Numbered from the stretch's first letter, positions 27,039-36,873 are shown. The stretch: DNA of 64,000 bases from Actinomycetota bacterium (GCA_016870775.1 VGAK01000006.1:22829-86828), one strand, 5' to 3'. Notes: a model not told the origin generated them from the letters alone. Numbers and translations: made by a program.

Positions 27039-28064
27039 ATGGGTGTGAGACTGGATGAATCCGACGAGTACATGCACGAGCTCGGCCCCGAGTCGAACTT
27101 CAACGAGAGCATGTACATCAACTGTTTCGACCCGCGCAGCGAGGTCGGCGGCTGGTTCCGGATGGGCAACCGCGCCAACGAGGGTTACGCCGAGATGACG
27201 GTGTGCCTCTACCTGCCGGGCGGTCGCGTGGGGTTCATGTTCAAGCGACCCACGATCGACTCGAACGATGCCCTCGATGCCGGTGGTCTCACCTGGACCA
27301 TGGTGAAGCCCTTCGAGGAACTGCGCATCGACTACACGGGCAAGGTGGTGGTCCTGGACGATCCGAGCCAGATGTCGGACCCGAAGACCGCATTCGCGAA
27401 CAACCCCTTCGTGGAGTGCGAGGCCCGCATCACGTTCGGCGGCAAGGGTCGCGCCAGCATGTTCGGAGGCGAACCGGACCAACCCCACGAGAAGCCCGGC
27501 GAGGAGTTCGCCAAGGGCCACTACGAACAACTCGTCTCGGCGAGGGGTTCGATCAGGGTCGGCGAGGAGGAGTGGCAGATCGAGGGTTTCGGACTGCGGG
27601 ACCATTCGTGGGGTCCCCGCTACTGGCAGGCACCGTTCTACTACCGCTGGCTCACGGCGAACTTTGGCGACGGGCTCGGCTTCATGGCGAGTCGTGTCGC
27701 ACGTCGCGACTCGGACGGTTCGCGCGGTGGATTCGTGTGGGACGACGGCCAGATCCACCTCTGCGACGACGTGCGCATCTCGACGGTCACCGAGGGTGAG
27801 GACAACTACCACGACAAGGTGACGGGCGTGATCTCGTCGTCGCGGTCGGGCCGCGAGTGGCACTTCGAGGGTCAGGTGCTCAGCCTCATCCCCCTGCGCA
27901 ACCGGCGCCAGGATCCCGACGGGAACTGGCTGATGACCCGGATCAGCGAGGGCATGACGCGGTGGCGCATCACCTCGGGCGAGCACCAGGGCAGGGTCGG
28001 CTACGGGATGAGCGAGTACCTCGACCAGATCGTGGATGGTCAACCCGTCGGCATCGCCGAGTGA
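27039..28064 (+). CDS. CrtC/AttH-like (DUF7064/7065-type) protein
   Basis: MGVRLDESDEYMHELGPESNFNESMYINCFDPRSEVGGWFRMGNRANEGYAEM...; GFGLRDHSWGPRYWQAPFYYRWL. Confidence 0.65.
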   Translation: MGVRLDESDEYMHELGPESNFNESMYINCFDPRSEVGGWFRMGNRANEGYAEMTVCLYLPGGRVGFMFKRPTIDSNDALDAGGLTWTMVKPFEELRIDYTGKVVVLDDPSQMSDPKTAFANNPFVECEARITFGGKGRASMFGGEPDQPHEKPGEEFAKGHYEQLVSARGSIRVGEEEWQIEGFGLRDHSWGPRYWQAPFYYRWLTANFGDGLGFMASRVARRDSDGSRGGFVWDDGQIHLCDDVRISTVTEGEDNYHDKVTGVISSSRSGREWHFEGQVLSLIPLRNRRQDPDGNWLMTRISEGMTRWRITSGEHQGRVGYGMSEYLDQIVDGQPVGIAE

Positions 28065-28088
28065 CGACCCGCCGGGATCACGTTCCCG

Positions 28089-28982
28089 TCAGAGCAGAAC
28101 CGAGGCGAGCCTGCGCCACTGATCGACCGGCGCGGTGCGGATGTCCTCGGTGAGGACCTGCACGCACACGTGGTCAGCGCCCTGTGCATGGTGCTCCCCG
28201 ACGCGCGCGGCGATCTTGTCATCGCTCCCCCACGCCACGATCGCGTCCACCAGACGATCGCTGCCGCCGTTCTCCCAGTCCTCCTCGGTGAATCCGAGGC
28301 GACGCAGGTTGTTGAAGTAGTTCGGCAGGCCGAGGTAGATCTTCATGCCGGCGCGTGCGATGCGCCGCGCCTCGGTCGGATCGGTCTCGAGCACGACCAT
28401 TTGTTCGGGCGCCAGGAGTGCATCCGGACCCATCTCCGAGCGCGCGATGGCCGTGTGCTCGGGGGTCGTGAAGTACGGGTGCGACCCGTTCGCGCGGGTG
28501 GCGGAGAGCTTGAGCATCTTCGGGCCGAGTGCCGCGAGCACGCGGCCGGGATCCTCGCTCGGGCCGACCGCCATGAAGAGCGCCTTGTCCATCTTGTCGA
28601 GGTACTCGACCATGTAGCTGTAGGGCTTCGACCAGTCGTGCTTGCGCACACCAGCCACCAGGTGTCCGTGGCTCACCCCCATCCCGAGGAGGAACCGACC
28701 GGGGTAGGCCTCGGCGAGCGTCTTCTGCCCTGCGACCATCGTCATCGGATCACGCGCATAGATGTTGGCGATGCCCGTCGCTATCGGGAGTCGCTCGGTG
28801 GCCGAGAGCAGCACCGAGGCCGACACGAAGGGGTCTCGGCCGACGGCCTCGGCGAGCCAGAGCGCGTGGAAACCGAGGTCCTCGATGGTGGCCGCGGCGC
28901 GCCTGGCATCCGATGTGGCGAGTGCATCGATCGTTCCGTACCAGATGCCCACTCGTCCGATGTCGACTGATGGCTTGCCCAT
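28089..28982 (-). CDS. LLM-class F420-dependent oxidoreductase
   Basis: GRVGIWYGTIDALATSDARRAAATIEDLGFHALWLAEAVGRDPFVSASVLLSATERLPIATGIANIYARDP; GGAG RBS. Confidence 0.9.
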   Translation of the reverse strand: MGKPSVDIGRVGIWYGTIDALATSDARRAAATIEDLGFHALWLAEAVGRDPFVSASVLLSATERLPIATGIANIYARDPMTMVAGQKTLAEAYPGRFLLGMGVSHGHLVAGVRKHDWSKPYSYMVEYLDKMDKALFMAVGPSEDPGRVLAALGPKMLKLSATRANGSHPYFTTPEHTAIARSEMGPDALLAPEQMVVLETDPTEARRIARAGMKIYLGLPNYFNNLRRLGFTEEDWENGGSDRLVDAIVAWGSDDKIAARVGEHHAQGADHVCVQVLTEDIRTAPVDQWRRLASVLL

Positions 28983-29037
28983 TCCGTGCTCCTTGCCTGT
29001 GTGTCCGCGCTCGCAGCCGCGGAATCCCCTGCTCTCT

Positions 29038-29349
29038 CTAGTTCATCCGGAGTGCGGCCACGAAACTCTCGGCCACGACAGTGTCGCCGATCACCTCGAG
29101 GTCGGCCAGCACCCCCGCTCCGCCGAGGACGGCGAGCATCGCAGCCGCGGTCCCGCGGATCGCACAGTCTCCCTTGGCATGGCGGTGCGACAACTCGAGA
29201 TCGCCGGTGGATCCCCGCTCGATCATCCATTCGCCGTGGGCATCGGTGCAATGCAGGTGCACCGAGCCGGCCAACGACACCGCCGGTGCACGGGACACGA
29301 ACGCCGTGAGCAATCCGTCGATCGCGCCGACGGGGTCCACGTCAGACAC
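29038..29349 (-). CDS. SCP2-like small protein
   Basis: MSDVDPVGAIDGLLTAFVSRAPAVSLAGSVHLHCTDAHGEWMIERGSTGDLELSHRHAKGDCAIRGTAAAMLAVLGG; start overlaps upstream NudC-like stop. Confidence 0.6.
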   Translation of the reverse strand: MSDVDPVGAIDGLLTAFVSRAPAVSLAGSVHLHCTDAHGEWMIERGSTGDLELSHRHAKGDCAIRGTAAAMLAVLGGAGVLADLEVIGDTVVAESFVAALRMN

Positions 29350-30133
29350 GGTGGAGGATCCAATCGTCGATCAACCGTCGTGCGATCGAGATGCTCGGGG
29401 GGATCATCGGCGTCTCGTCGCGGCGGTACCAGTTGGCGTCGGCGATCTCGGTCGCGTCCAGCACCAGCTCGCCCGAGACCCACCGCGCGCGGAATCCCAG
29501 CATCAGCGAGTGGGGAAACGGCCATGGCTGGCTCGCCACGTAGGTGACGGAGTCGACGACGACACCCACCTCCTCCTCGACCTCGCGTGCGACGGCCTGC
29601 TCCAGGTTCTCGCCCGGTTCGACGAAACCCGCAAGGCACGAGTACATCGGGACACCGAAGTTGGCGCCGCGCGCGAGGAGAGCCTCCTCGTCGTCGCCCT
29701 CACCGCGCGTGACCAGGGTGATGATCGCCGGTGCGAGCCGTGGAAACGCCATCAACCCGCACGACGGGCAGACGAAGGCGCGCTCGTTGTCGGCGAGGCG
29801 GGTGCGCTCACCACAGCGACCGCAGAACCGATGGGTGCGCGCCCACTCCACGAGCTGCACGGCTCGACCCGCCACCGCCCACTCCGTCTCGTCGACCCGA
29901 CCGAAGAGCACACGCAGGTCCGTCTCTGCTCCGTAGCCGGGATCCTCACCCGCGGGCACATCGATCCCCCAGCAGGCGACGTCGCCGTGCATCCCGAGGA
30001 AGTGCGATTCCCATGCATCGTCCGCCGCGCGGTCGTCGACGAAGACCTTGGTGCCCACGACGTGGATGAAGCGGTGCGAGGTGGCATTGGCAGATGGGAC
30101 CAGGAGGGGTCGGAACAGGGTCGGGGTCGGCAT
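29342..30133 (-). CDS. nudC: NADH pyrophosphatase-like Nudix hydrolase
   Basis: Zn ribbon FCGRCG...CPSCG; Nudix box GFVEPGENLEQAVAREVEEEVGV; SQPWPFPHSLMLGF. Confidence 0.93.
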   Translation of the reverse strand: MPTPTLFRPLLVPSANATSHRFIHVVGTKVFVDDRAADDAWESHFLGMHGDVACWGIDVPAGEDPGYGAETDLRVLFGRVDETEWAVAGRAVQLVEWARTHRFCGRCGERTRLADNERAFVCPSCGLMAFPRLAPAIITLVTRGEGDDEEALLARGANFGVPMYSCLAGFVEPGENLEQAVAREVEEEVGVVVDSVTYVASQPWPFPHSLMLGFRARWVSGELVLDATEIADANWYRRDETPMIPPSISIARRLIDDWILHRV

Positions 30134-30176
30134 CGCCGATGACGGTAGTGGCGTGGGCGACCCATAGGCTTCCCGT

Positions 30177-31367
30177 ATGTCGAACAACCAGAATTCAGTC
30201 GTCATCGTCGATGCCCTGCGCACCCCGATCGGCCGCCGCGGCGGCGGATTGTCGGGCATGCACCCCGGCGAGGTTCTCGGCCTCGTGCAGAAGGGGATCA
30301 TCGACCGCGCCGGGATCGACCCGGCGATCGTCGAGCAGGTCGTCGGTGGCTGCGTGAGCCAGGTCGGTGAGCAGTCCTTCAACATCACCCGCACCGCGTG
30401 GCTCGCCGCCGGACTCCCGCTGTCGACCGCGGCGACCACCGTCGACACCCAGTGCGGTTCTTCGCAGCAGGCCACGGGGCTCGCCGCCTCGTTGATCGGC
30501 GCGGGTGTCGTCGATGCAGCGATCGCCTGCGGCGTCGAGGTGATGAGTCGCGTGCCGATCGGCTCGAACAGCCGCAAGGACCTCGGACTCGGAGTGCCGA
30601 TCCCGCGCACCTACTTCGGTCGCTACGAGATGACCTCGCAGTTCGAGGGTGCCGAGCGCATCGCCGACAACTGGAGCATCACCCGCGACGACACCGACCG
30701 GTTCGGTCTCGCCTCGCAGGAGCGCGCGATCCGCGCGTGGAACGAGGACCGCTTCGCCGGCCAGTACGTCGAGGTGGAAGCACCCGAGGTCGACGCCGAG
30801 GGCAAGCCCACCGAATCGACCCGCCGTGTCGCCCGCGACGAGGGCCTCCGCGAGACCTCGCTCGAGAAACTGTCGGGCCTCAAACCCGTGGCGCGCGAGA
30901 ACGGCGTGCACACGGCCGGCAACTCCTCGCAGATCTCCGATGGCGCCGCCGCGGTGCTCATGATGAACGAGGCCAGGGCCGCGCAGTTGGGCCTGCGCGC
31001 ACGTGCGCGCATCGTCGACACGTGCCTCGTGGGCGTTGACCCGGTGTTCATGCTCACCGGCCCGATCGACGCGACCCAGCGCCTCCTCGAGCGCAACCGG
31101 CTCAAGATCGACGACATCGATGTGTTCGAGATCAACGAGGCGTTCGCCTCGGTGGTGCTCGCGTGGGCCAAGGAGGTCGGTGCCGACCTCGACAAGACGA
31201 ACCCGAACGGCGGAGCGATCGCGCTCGGACACCCCCTCGGTGCCACCGGCGCGTTCCTCATGACGAAGGCCCTGAACGAACTCGAGCGCGTTGGCGGACG
31301 CTATGCACTCGTGTCCATGTGCTGCGGTGGCGGACTGGGCACCGGCACGCTCATCGAGCGTCTCTGA
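30177..31367 (+). CDS. Acetyl-CoA acetyltransferase (thiolase)
   Basis: VDTQCGSSQQA active Cys; NEAFASVVLAW; GGAIALGHPLGATGA; SMCCGGGLGTGTLIERL. Confidence 0.95.
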   Translation: MSNNQNSVVIVDALRTPIGRRGGGLSGMHPGEVLGLVQKGIIDRAGIDPAIVEQVVGGCVSQVGEQSFNITRTAWLAAGLPLSTAATTVDTQCGSSQQATGLAASLIGAGVVDAAIACGVEVMSRVPIGSNSRKDLGLGVPIPRTYFGRYEMTSQFEGAERIADNWSITRDDTDRFGLASQERAIRAWNEDRFAGQYVEVEAPEVDAEGKPTESTRRVARDEGLRETSLEKLSGLKPVARENGVHTAGNSSQISDGAAAVLMMNEARAAQLGLRARARIVDTCLVGVDPVFMLTGPIDATQRLLERNRLKIDDIDVFEINEAFASVVLAWAKEVGADLDKTNPNGGAIALGHPLGATGAFLMTKALNELERVGGRYALVSMCCGGGLGTGTLIERL

Positions 31368-31433
31368 CCTCACCCGACCACCGCGACCTGACCTGACGGG
31401 CACGGGTCACTCCTGAGCGCACACATCCAAGGG

Positions 31434-31946
31434 GTGAATTCCCGTTGGTCACCACTCACCGCTTGCGCGGCCGCACTTCTTCTGGTGGCGTCGTGCGGTG
31501 GCGCGTCACCGCGGAGCGACGCCGGCCAGTTCGGTCTGGAGGCGCGCGTCGAGGAGGTCGTCGACGGCGACACCGTGCGCCTCGTCATCGATGGCCGCTC
31601 AGAGACCGTGCGCTTGATCGGAGTCGACACTCCCGAAACCAAGCACCCGACCAAACCCGTTGAGTGCTACGGCCCCGAGGCCTCGGCGCACCTCGCCGCC
31701 GTCCTGCCGGCGGGCACCGTCGTCGGGATCAGGCGGGACGTCGAATCACGCGATCGCTACGGACGACTCCTTGCCTATCTCATCCGCACCGACGACGGCC
31801 TGTTCGTCAACCTCGATCTCGTCGAGGGCGGATGGGCCACGACGCTTGCGATCGAGCCGAACATCGCGCACGCCGAGGAGTTCGCCGCCGCCGCCGAGCG
31901 AGCGCGGGCATCGTCACTCGGTCTGTGGGGCGCGTGCGAGCGATAG
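31434..31946 (+). CDS. Thermonuclease (SNase)-like lipoprotein
   Basis: Lipobox LLLVASCGG; VVDGDTVRLVIDGRSETVRLIGVDTPETKHP; DRYGRLLAYL. Confidence 0.88.
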   Translation: MNSRWSPLTACAAALLLVASCGGASPRSDAGQFGLEARVEEVVDGDTVRLVIDGRSETVRLIGVDTPETKHPTKPVECYGPEASAHLAAVLPAGTVVGIRRDVESRDRYGRLLAYLIRTDDGLFVNLDLVEGGWATTLAIEPNIAHAEEFAAAAERARASSLGLWGACER

Positions 31947-31956
31947 CGTCTCGTCC

Positions 31957-32787
31957 ATGGCATCGCTCGCCTCCCGGCTAGGCCACGATGACGACGCTCG
32001 ACTCGTCATCATCTCCTGCGACGATCTGGGTTCGTGCCATGCGGCGACGGTGGGTGTCTACACGGCCTTGCGCGAGGGTGTCGCCACGTGCGCCTCGATC
32101 ATGGTGCCGGCCCCGTGGGCGCGATTCGCCGCTCTCCAGAGCGAGGGCGAGGACATCGGCGTGCACCTGACGCTCAACGCCGAGCACCCGAACTACCGGT
32201 GGGGCCCGATCACCCACGCCCCCTCGCTTCTGTCCGGCGAGGGGGGCTTCCCCCGCTCGATCGACGATCTGTGGGAGCACGCCGATGCCGATGAGGTCCT
32301 GCGGGAGTGCCGGGCCCAGATCGAGCGTGCGATCGCCTGGGGCATCGATGCCACGCACCTCGCGCCCCACCTGAGCGCCATCACGCTGCGCCCAGAGTTC
32401 TTCAACGTCTATCTCGACCTCGCGGTCGAGTTCCGGCTCCCGATCCGTCTTCCCTCCACCGTGTCCGTGGAGGCGGCCGGGTTCGATTTCCGGCGTCTCG
32501 CGGCCGAGGAGGGCGTCGTCTTCCCCGACCACTTCGATCACGACTGGCGGGCAGGGTCGCGCGAGAGACTGATGTCGGCGATCGCCAACCTCTCACCCGG
32601 GGTGACCGAGATCCACGTGCAGCCCTCGATCGCCACCCCCGAGGTCCGCGCGCTCGGCGCCGTCGCCGAGGGGTGGATCGATGATCTCGCACTCGTCACG
32701 GGCGGGGAGGTGCGGGACGCGCTCGAGACCGCCGGCGCCTCGCTGATCGGCTATCGCGAGCTCAGGGACGCGATGCGAGCCGGCTGA
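31957..32787 (+). CDS. ChbG/YdjC-family carbohydrate deacetylase-like
   Basis: LVIISCDDLGSCHAATVGVYTALREGVATCASIMVPAPWA; DIGVHLTLNAE; THLAPHLSAI. Confidence 0.85.
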   Translation: MASLASRLGHDDDARLVIISCDDLGSCHAATVGVYTALREGVATCASIMVPAPWARFAALQSEGEDIGVHLTLNAEHPNYRWGPITHAPSLLSGEGGFPRSIDDLWEHADADEVLRECRAQIERAIAWGIDATHLAPHLSAITLRPEFFNVYLDLAVEFRLPIRLPSTVSVEAAGFDFRRLAAEEGVVFPDHFDHDWRAGSRERLMSAIANLSPGVTEIHVQPSIATPEVRALGAVAEGWIDDLALVTGGEVRDALETAGASLIGYRELRDAMRAG

Positions 32788-32989
32788 TCGTCCGCGCAGC
32801 CTCGCCAGACCACAGCGCCTCGAGCAGCACCCCCGTGTGACCCTCAGCCTTCAGACGGCCGCGCATGTACGACGCGGTGGGGTCGTCGGCCGCCCACTTC
32901 GCATCGATCGCCACGACCACGTCGGCATCGTCGGGGCCCTCCACGGCAGTGTCGGACTTGCCGAAGGAGACGCGGTACTGCACGCTCAC
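32762..32989 (-). CDS. Small SCP2-like/hypothetical protein, downstream of Mca homologue
   Basis: VSVQYRVSFGKSDTAVEGPDDADVVVAIDAKWAADDPTASYMRGRLKAEGHTGVLLEALWSGEAARTISRL; GTG overlaps Mca stop (GTGA). Confidence 0.65.
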   Translation of the reverse strand: MSVQYRVSFGKSDTAVEGPDDADVVVAIDAKWAADDPTASYMRGRLKAEGHTGVLLEALWSGEAARTISRLASRP

Positions 32990-33939
32990 CGCTCCGCACC
33001 ACCCACGAGTGCGTCGTCGACCGCGCGCACACCGGCGAACAGATCGGACTCGACCCCACCCTCGGGGGGTCCCCCCACCGTCGAGCGCGCCAGGATCCAG
33101 TCCTCCCACGGGTACACCCGGCCCATCTCGGCGTCGTCGAGGCCGAACCACCACTTGGACGTCGGGTTGACCTGTGTGGCGTGGGCGAGCAACGAGCCGG
33201 TGCGCACCCAGAACCACTCGGCCACGTCCAACTTGGTGGTGATGCGGTGGTCCTGGGAGGGACGCGAGCGCCAGTTCTCGTCGAAGGGCGACTCACCCCA
33301 CCTCGCCAGGAGCGCCTCGTGCAGCTTCTCGATCCGGTCGCGCGACCAGAGCGTGTAGTACATCTTCGATGGCTGCCACACCGGCCCCGCCGCGGGATAC
33401 CACGAGGGATCACCGGCGCGCTCGAAGGCGAGCACGCTCGCGTCGTGGACGCGCAGGTGATCGGGATGGGGATACCCGGTCTGGTCGTCGTTGTAGGTGA
33501 GGATCACCTGCGGGCGTTCGGCACGGATCAGTCGCACGAGGCGCTCGGTTGCCTCGTCCAGATCGGCGGCAGCGAAGCATTCGGGATGAGAGTTGGCCTC
33601 CGAGCCCGCCATCCCCGAATCGCGGTAACCGAGCATGTGCACCGCGGAGAACCCGATGATCGAGGTGGACTCGGCCAACTCGCGGCGGCGCACCTCGGCG
33701 AGCAGAGCCCTCTCACCCTCGGGGGTCAGCCCGTGGAACGGTTGTCCCTCCTCGCGCAGTGCGGGGTTCTGCAGATCTCCCTCCTCGCCGCCGGTGCAGC
33801 ACACGAGCACGGTGCGCACACCCTCGGCGAAGTACCGCGCCACCGTCGGTGCACCCTTGGAGGCCTCGTCGTCGGGATGGGCGTGCACGGTCATCAGACA
33901 GAGGTCCTCGCCGGTGACCGAGACGGGGGTGCGACGCAT
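32986..33939 (-). CDS. mca: Mycothiol S-conjugate amidase-like PIG-L deacetylase
   Basis: LMTVHAHPDDEASKGAPTVARYFAEGVRTVLVCCTGGEEGDLQNP...; YNDDQTGYPHPDHLRVHDASVLAF; TATCGT-N7-ATG supports start 33939. Confidence 0.92.
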   Translation of the reverse strand: MRRTPVSVTGEDLCLMTVHAHPDDEASKGAPTVARYFAEGVRTVLVCCTGGEEGDLQNPALREEGQPFHGLTPEGERALLAEVRRRELAESTSIIGFSAVHMLGYRDSGMAGSEANSHPECFAAADLDEATERLVRLIRAERPQVILTYNDDQTGYPHPDHLRVHDASVLAFERAGDPSWYPAAGPVWQPSKMYYTLWSRDRIEKLHEALLARWGESPFDENWRSRPSQDHRITTKLDVAEWFWVRTGSLLAHATQVNPTSKWWFGLDDAEMGRVYPWEDWILARSTVGGPPEGGVESDLFAGVRAVDDALVGGAER

Positions 33940-33983
33940 CGGGCACACGATACCGATACCCGGGGAGCCGTAACCTGAGGCGG

Positions 33984-34619
33984 GTGCGAGGTGGTATCGC
34001 GATGCGACACGAGGCGAGCACCGCGGGGCCCCGGAGAATTCGGCACTCCGTGGCGCGACTCGTCACGCTGGTCATGGCGTGCACTCCCGTGCTGGCCGCG
34101 TGCTCGACCAACGACGGACGCACCATGAAACCTCCCCGTCCGGACCAGGGCGAATCGGTCGCCCCGGCCACCACTGCTCCTCCCGCCTTCGCGGTGACCG
34201 GCCCATGGGCGGACGGTGCCGCAATCGACGTGCGCCACACCTGCGACGGACTCAACATCTCTCCCGCCGTGTCGTGGTCGTCGGCGCCCGCAGCCACCGC
34301 CGCCTTTGCCGTCGTGCTCCGCGACGACGATGCACCCGACTTCCTGCACTGGGTCGCCGTCGACGTCGACCCGGGCGTGCTCGCCCTCGAGGAGGGAAGA
34401 CTGCCCGAGGGTGCACTCGCCGCGGAGAACTCGGCGGGGCGCAATGGCTATGTCGGACCCTGCCCGGCGATGGGGACATCCCAGACCTACACACTCACGG
34501 TGTACGCGCTCTCCCGCGAGCTCGGGATCGCCCCGTCGTCTCCTGCCCGAGATGTGCTCGGCGCCATCGAGCAGGCCAGGATCGACTCGGCGGACACCAC
34601 CTTCACCTTTGCTCGATAG
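33984..34619 (+). CDS. YbhB/YbcL (PEBP)-family lipoprotein
   Basis: Lipobox CTPVLAACSTND; GLNISPAVSWSSAPAATAAFAVVLRDDDAPDFLHWVAVDVDP; GYVGPCPAMGTSQTYTLTVYAL. Confidence 0.87.
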   Translation: MRGGIAMRHEASTAGPRRIRHSVARLVTLVMACTPVLAACSTNDGRTMKPPRPDQGESVAPATTAPPAFAVTGPWADGAAIDVRHTCDGLNISPAVSWSSAPAATAAFAVVLRDDDAPDFLHWVAVDVDPGVLALEEGRLPEGALAAENSAGRNGYVGPCPAMGTSQTYTLTVYALSRELGIAPSSPARDVLGAIEQARIDSADTTFTFAR

Positions 34620-34650
34620 TCGGACGCTGACGCTCGGTCGCCGGGCAGGT

Positions 34651-34669
34651 GCGCCCGATCACCGGGCGC
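34651..34669 (+). terminator. Hairpin GCGCCCG-ATCAC-CGGGCGC after PEBP gene (no U-tract)
   Basis: Perfect 7-bp GC stem 31 nt downstream of stop. Confidence 0.5.
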
Positions 34670-34728
34670 GGGGCTCCACGCATCCTCCGCGGAGACACCG
34701 CCACCCAACGGGGTCGTTCCACCGCTTT

Positions 34729-36837
34729 GTGCGGTCGATCTGGGAGAATGATTCCATCGATCCGGTACTCGCCGCCCTGCCCCTCGGAGTCTTCGAGACC
34801 GACGCCGAGTGCCGCGTCCGCTCGGCGAACCAGGCGTTCCGCGACCTGGTCCTCGGCGGTGCACCGGTGGTTGCCGGCACCGCACCGTGGTCGGTGGCAC
34901 TGCCACGGGAGCGCACCGAATGCGAGAAGCGCTGGGTGGAGAGCCGCGAGTCGGGCACCGCGTTCTCGGTGCGCTTCCGCACCGGCACCGCGAGCGGCGA
35001 GACGAGATGGATCCGCATCGAGACACGTCCCGTCGTCGTCGACGGCCACCTCCACGGTCACGTGGGCACCGCCGTCGACTGCAGCGGGGAGATGACGCGC
35101 GAGGTGCTGTCGGACCAGTTGGTCGGCCTCCTCGATGTCTCTGGTGATGCCGTGCTCGTCTTCGACCGGGCGGGCGAGCCGGTGTTCGCGAACGATCCGG
35201 CGCGCGCCATGCTCGGGGTGACCGACCCGGGGACCGGTGCGCCCGATGCCGCGGCCCGCGCCTATGTGCAGGCCGTGCGCGACCAACTTCCGCGCGAATT
35301 GCTCACTCCCGAGCGGGCCGACAACAGCAGCGACAACCGGTGGCACGGGGAGATCGTCGTCCGCTCACCCGATGGTCTCGCGCGGGTGCTCGCGGTGGTC
35401 GTGCAGGTTGTGCGCGCGAGCGACGGCAGCGTCGACCACTGGGCCACGATCGCGCGCGACATCACCGAGGATCGACGCGTGCAGGCCGAGCTCGCGCGCC
35501 AAGCCACCCACGACGCGCTGACCGGGCTGCCCAACAGGGTGCTGATGCTGCGCAAGACCGCCGAGGCCCTCGAGCGCTCGCGCACCACGGGACAGTCGGT
35601 GGCGGTGCTCTTCATCGACCTCGACAAGTTGAAGCACGTCAACGACACCATCGGCCACGCCGTGGGCGACCAGTTGATCGTGGCGATCTCGCGCCGGCTC
35701 GCGGCCGCGACGCGCCCGAGCGACCTCGTCGCGCGCATCAGTGGGGACGAATTCACGGTGCTGTGCGAGGGACTCCTCGACGACCAGGTGGCCCTCGACA
35801 TCGCCGAGCGCATCCGCACCGCGATCACCGGCCCGGTCGTGCTGCAGGGGGTCGAGATCGAGGCGGGAGCGAGCGTGGGCGTCGCGATGTCGACCACCGA
35901 CCTGCTGGCGAGCGAATCGCCGGCCGACGCCGCCGTCACCCTGCTTCGCTCGGCAGACACGGCGATGTACCGCGCCAAGCAACGCGGCCGCGGGAGATCG
36001 GAGTTGTTCTCCGACGACATGCGCGCCGCCGCGCGTGACCGTCAGGTGCTCGGCGCCGAACTCGAGCAGGCGCTCGCGCGCGGCCAGTTCGCCCTCCTCT
36101 ACCAACCGATCGTGTCGGCCCAGACCGGTCGGACCGTCGCTGTCGAGGCACTGCTGAGGTGGCGGCACCCGGTGCGGGGCGAGATCGCGCCCGCGGAATT
36201 CCTCGAACTCGCCGAGGAATCGGGGCTGATCTCCCCGATCGGCGACTGGGTGCTCGCCACCGCCGCGGCGGACGTGGCGCACTGGATCGCCGGTGGTTTC
36301 GTCGATGCGCGGCTCGCCCTCCACGTGAACGCGTCGCGACGGCAGCTGTCGGATGCGACCTTCGTCGATCGAACACTGTCGATCCTGCGCGAGCACTCGC
36401 TCGACGCCGGTCAACTCGTTCTCGAGACATCGGAGTCCGCGCTCGTGGAGACGAACCCGTCGGTGATGCGCACCGTCAACGCGTTGAAGCGGCTCGGTGT
36501 GCGCGTCGCGGTGGACGACTTCGGTGCGGGGCACTCCTCGTTGGCGGCTCTGCGCAGTTTCCCCGCCGACATGCTCAAGTTGGACGGGACACTGGTGCGC
36601 GACGTCGGTCGAACCGACGGGGCCGACGACCCGATGGTGCGCTCCCTCATCCAGTTGGCTCACTCGCTCGATCTCACCGTGTGCGCCGAGTGGGTCTCGA
36701 CCGAGGACCATCTGCAGCGTCTCAAGGTGCTCGGGTGCGATCTCCTGCAGGGCAACCGGATCGCAGAGCCGATCGATGCGGGCCGCTTCGCCGAGCGAGA
36801 ACGCCGTCGGGCGTCGGTCGGCCCCTCGCCCACCTGA
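34729..36837 (+). CDS. PAS-GGDEF-EAL c-di-GMP signalling protein
   Basis: RPSDLVARISGDEFTVL (I-site RxxD plus SGDEF), VEALLRWRHPVRGEIAP, VDDFGAGHSSLAAL; two N-terminal PAS-like segments. Confidence 0.92.
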   Translation: MRSIWENDSIDPVLAALPLGVFETDAECRVRSANQAFRDLVLGGAPVVAGTAPWSVALPRERTECEKRWVESRESGTAFSVRFRTGTASGETRWIRIETRPVVVDGHLHGHVGTAVDCSGEMTREVLSDQLVGLLDVSGDAVLVFDRAGEPVFANDPARAMLGVTDPGTGAPDAAARAYVQAVRDQLPRELLTPERADNSSDNRWHGEIVVRSPDGLARVLAVVVQVVRASDGSVDHWATIARDITEDRRVQAELARQATHDALTGLPNRVLMLRKTAEALERSRTTGQSVAVLFIDLDKLKHVNDTIGHAVGDQLIVAISRRLAAATRPSDLVARISGDEFTVLCEGLLDDQVALDIAERIRTAITGPVVLQGVEIEAGASVGVAMSTTDLLASESPADAAVTLLRSADTAMYRAKQRGRGRSELFSDDMRAAARDRQVLGAELEQALARGQFALLYQPIVSAQTGRTVAVEALLRWRHPVRGEIAPAEFLELAEESGLISPIGDWVLATAAADVAHWIAGGFVDARLALHVNASRRQLSDATFVDRTLSILREHSLDAGQLVLETSESALVETNPSVMRTVNALKRLGVRVAVDDFGAGHSSLAALRSFPADMLKLDGTLVRDVGRTDGADDPMVRSLIQLAHSLDLTVCAEWVSTEDHLQRLKVLGCDLLQGNRIAEPIDAGRFAERERRRASVGPSPT

Positions 36838-36873
36838 GCCGGGCACCGCGATCGGCCCGGGTCGGGGGCTCAG
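36834..36873. terminator. Inverted repeat CTGAGCC ... GGCTCAG between convergent stops
   Basis: Arms 36834-36840 and 36867-36873 each contain a stop codon of one of the two convergent genes. Confidence 0.5.

Noticed and set aside
26049-28043. 664-aa minus-strand ORF containing STASAA peptide repeats
   Set aside because: Antisense to SDR and CrtC-like genes; the peptide repeats simply reflect the 29-bp DNA repeats.
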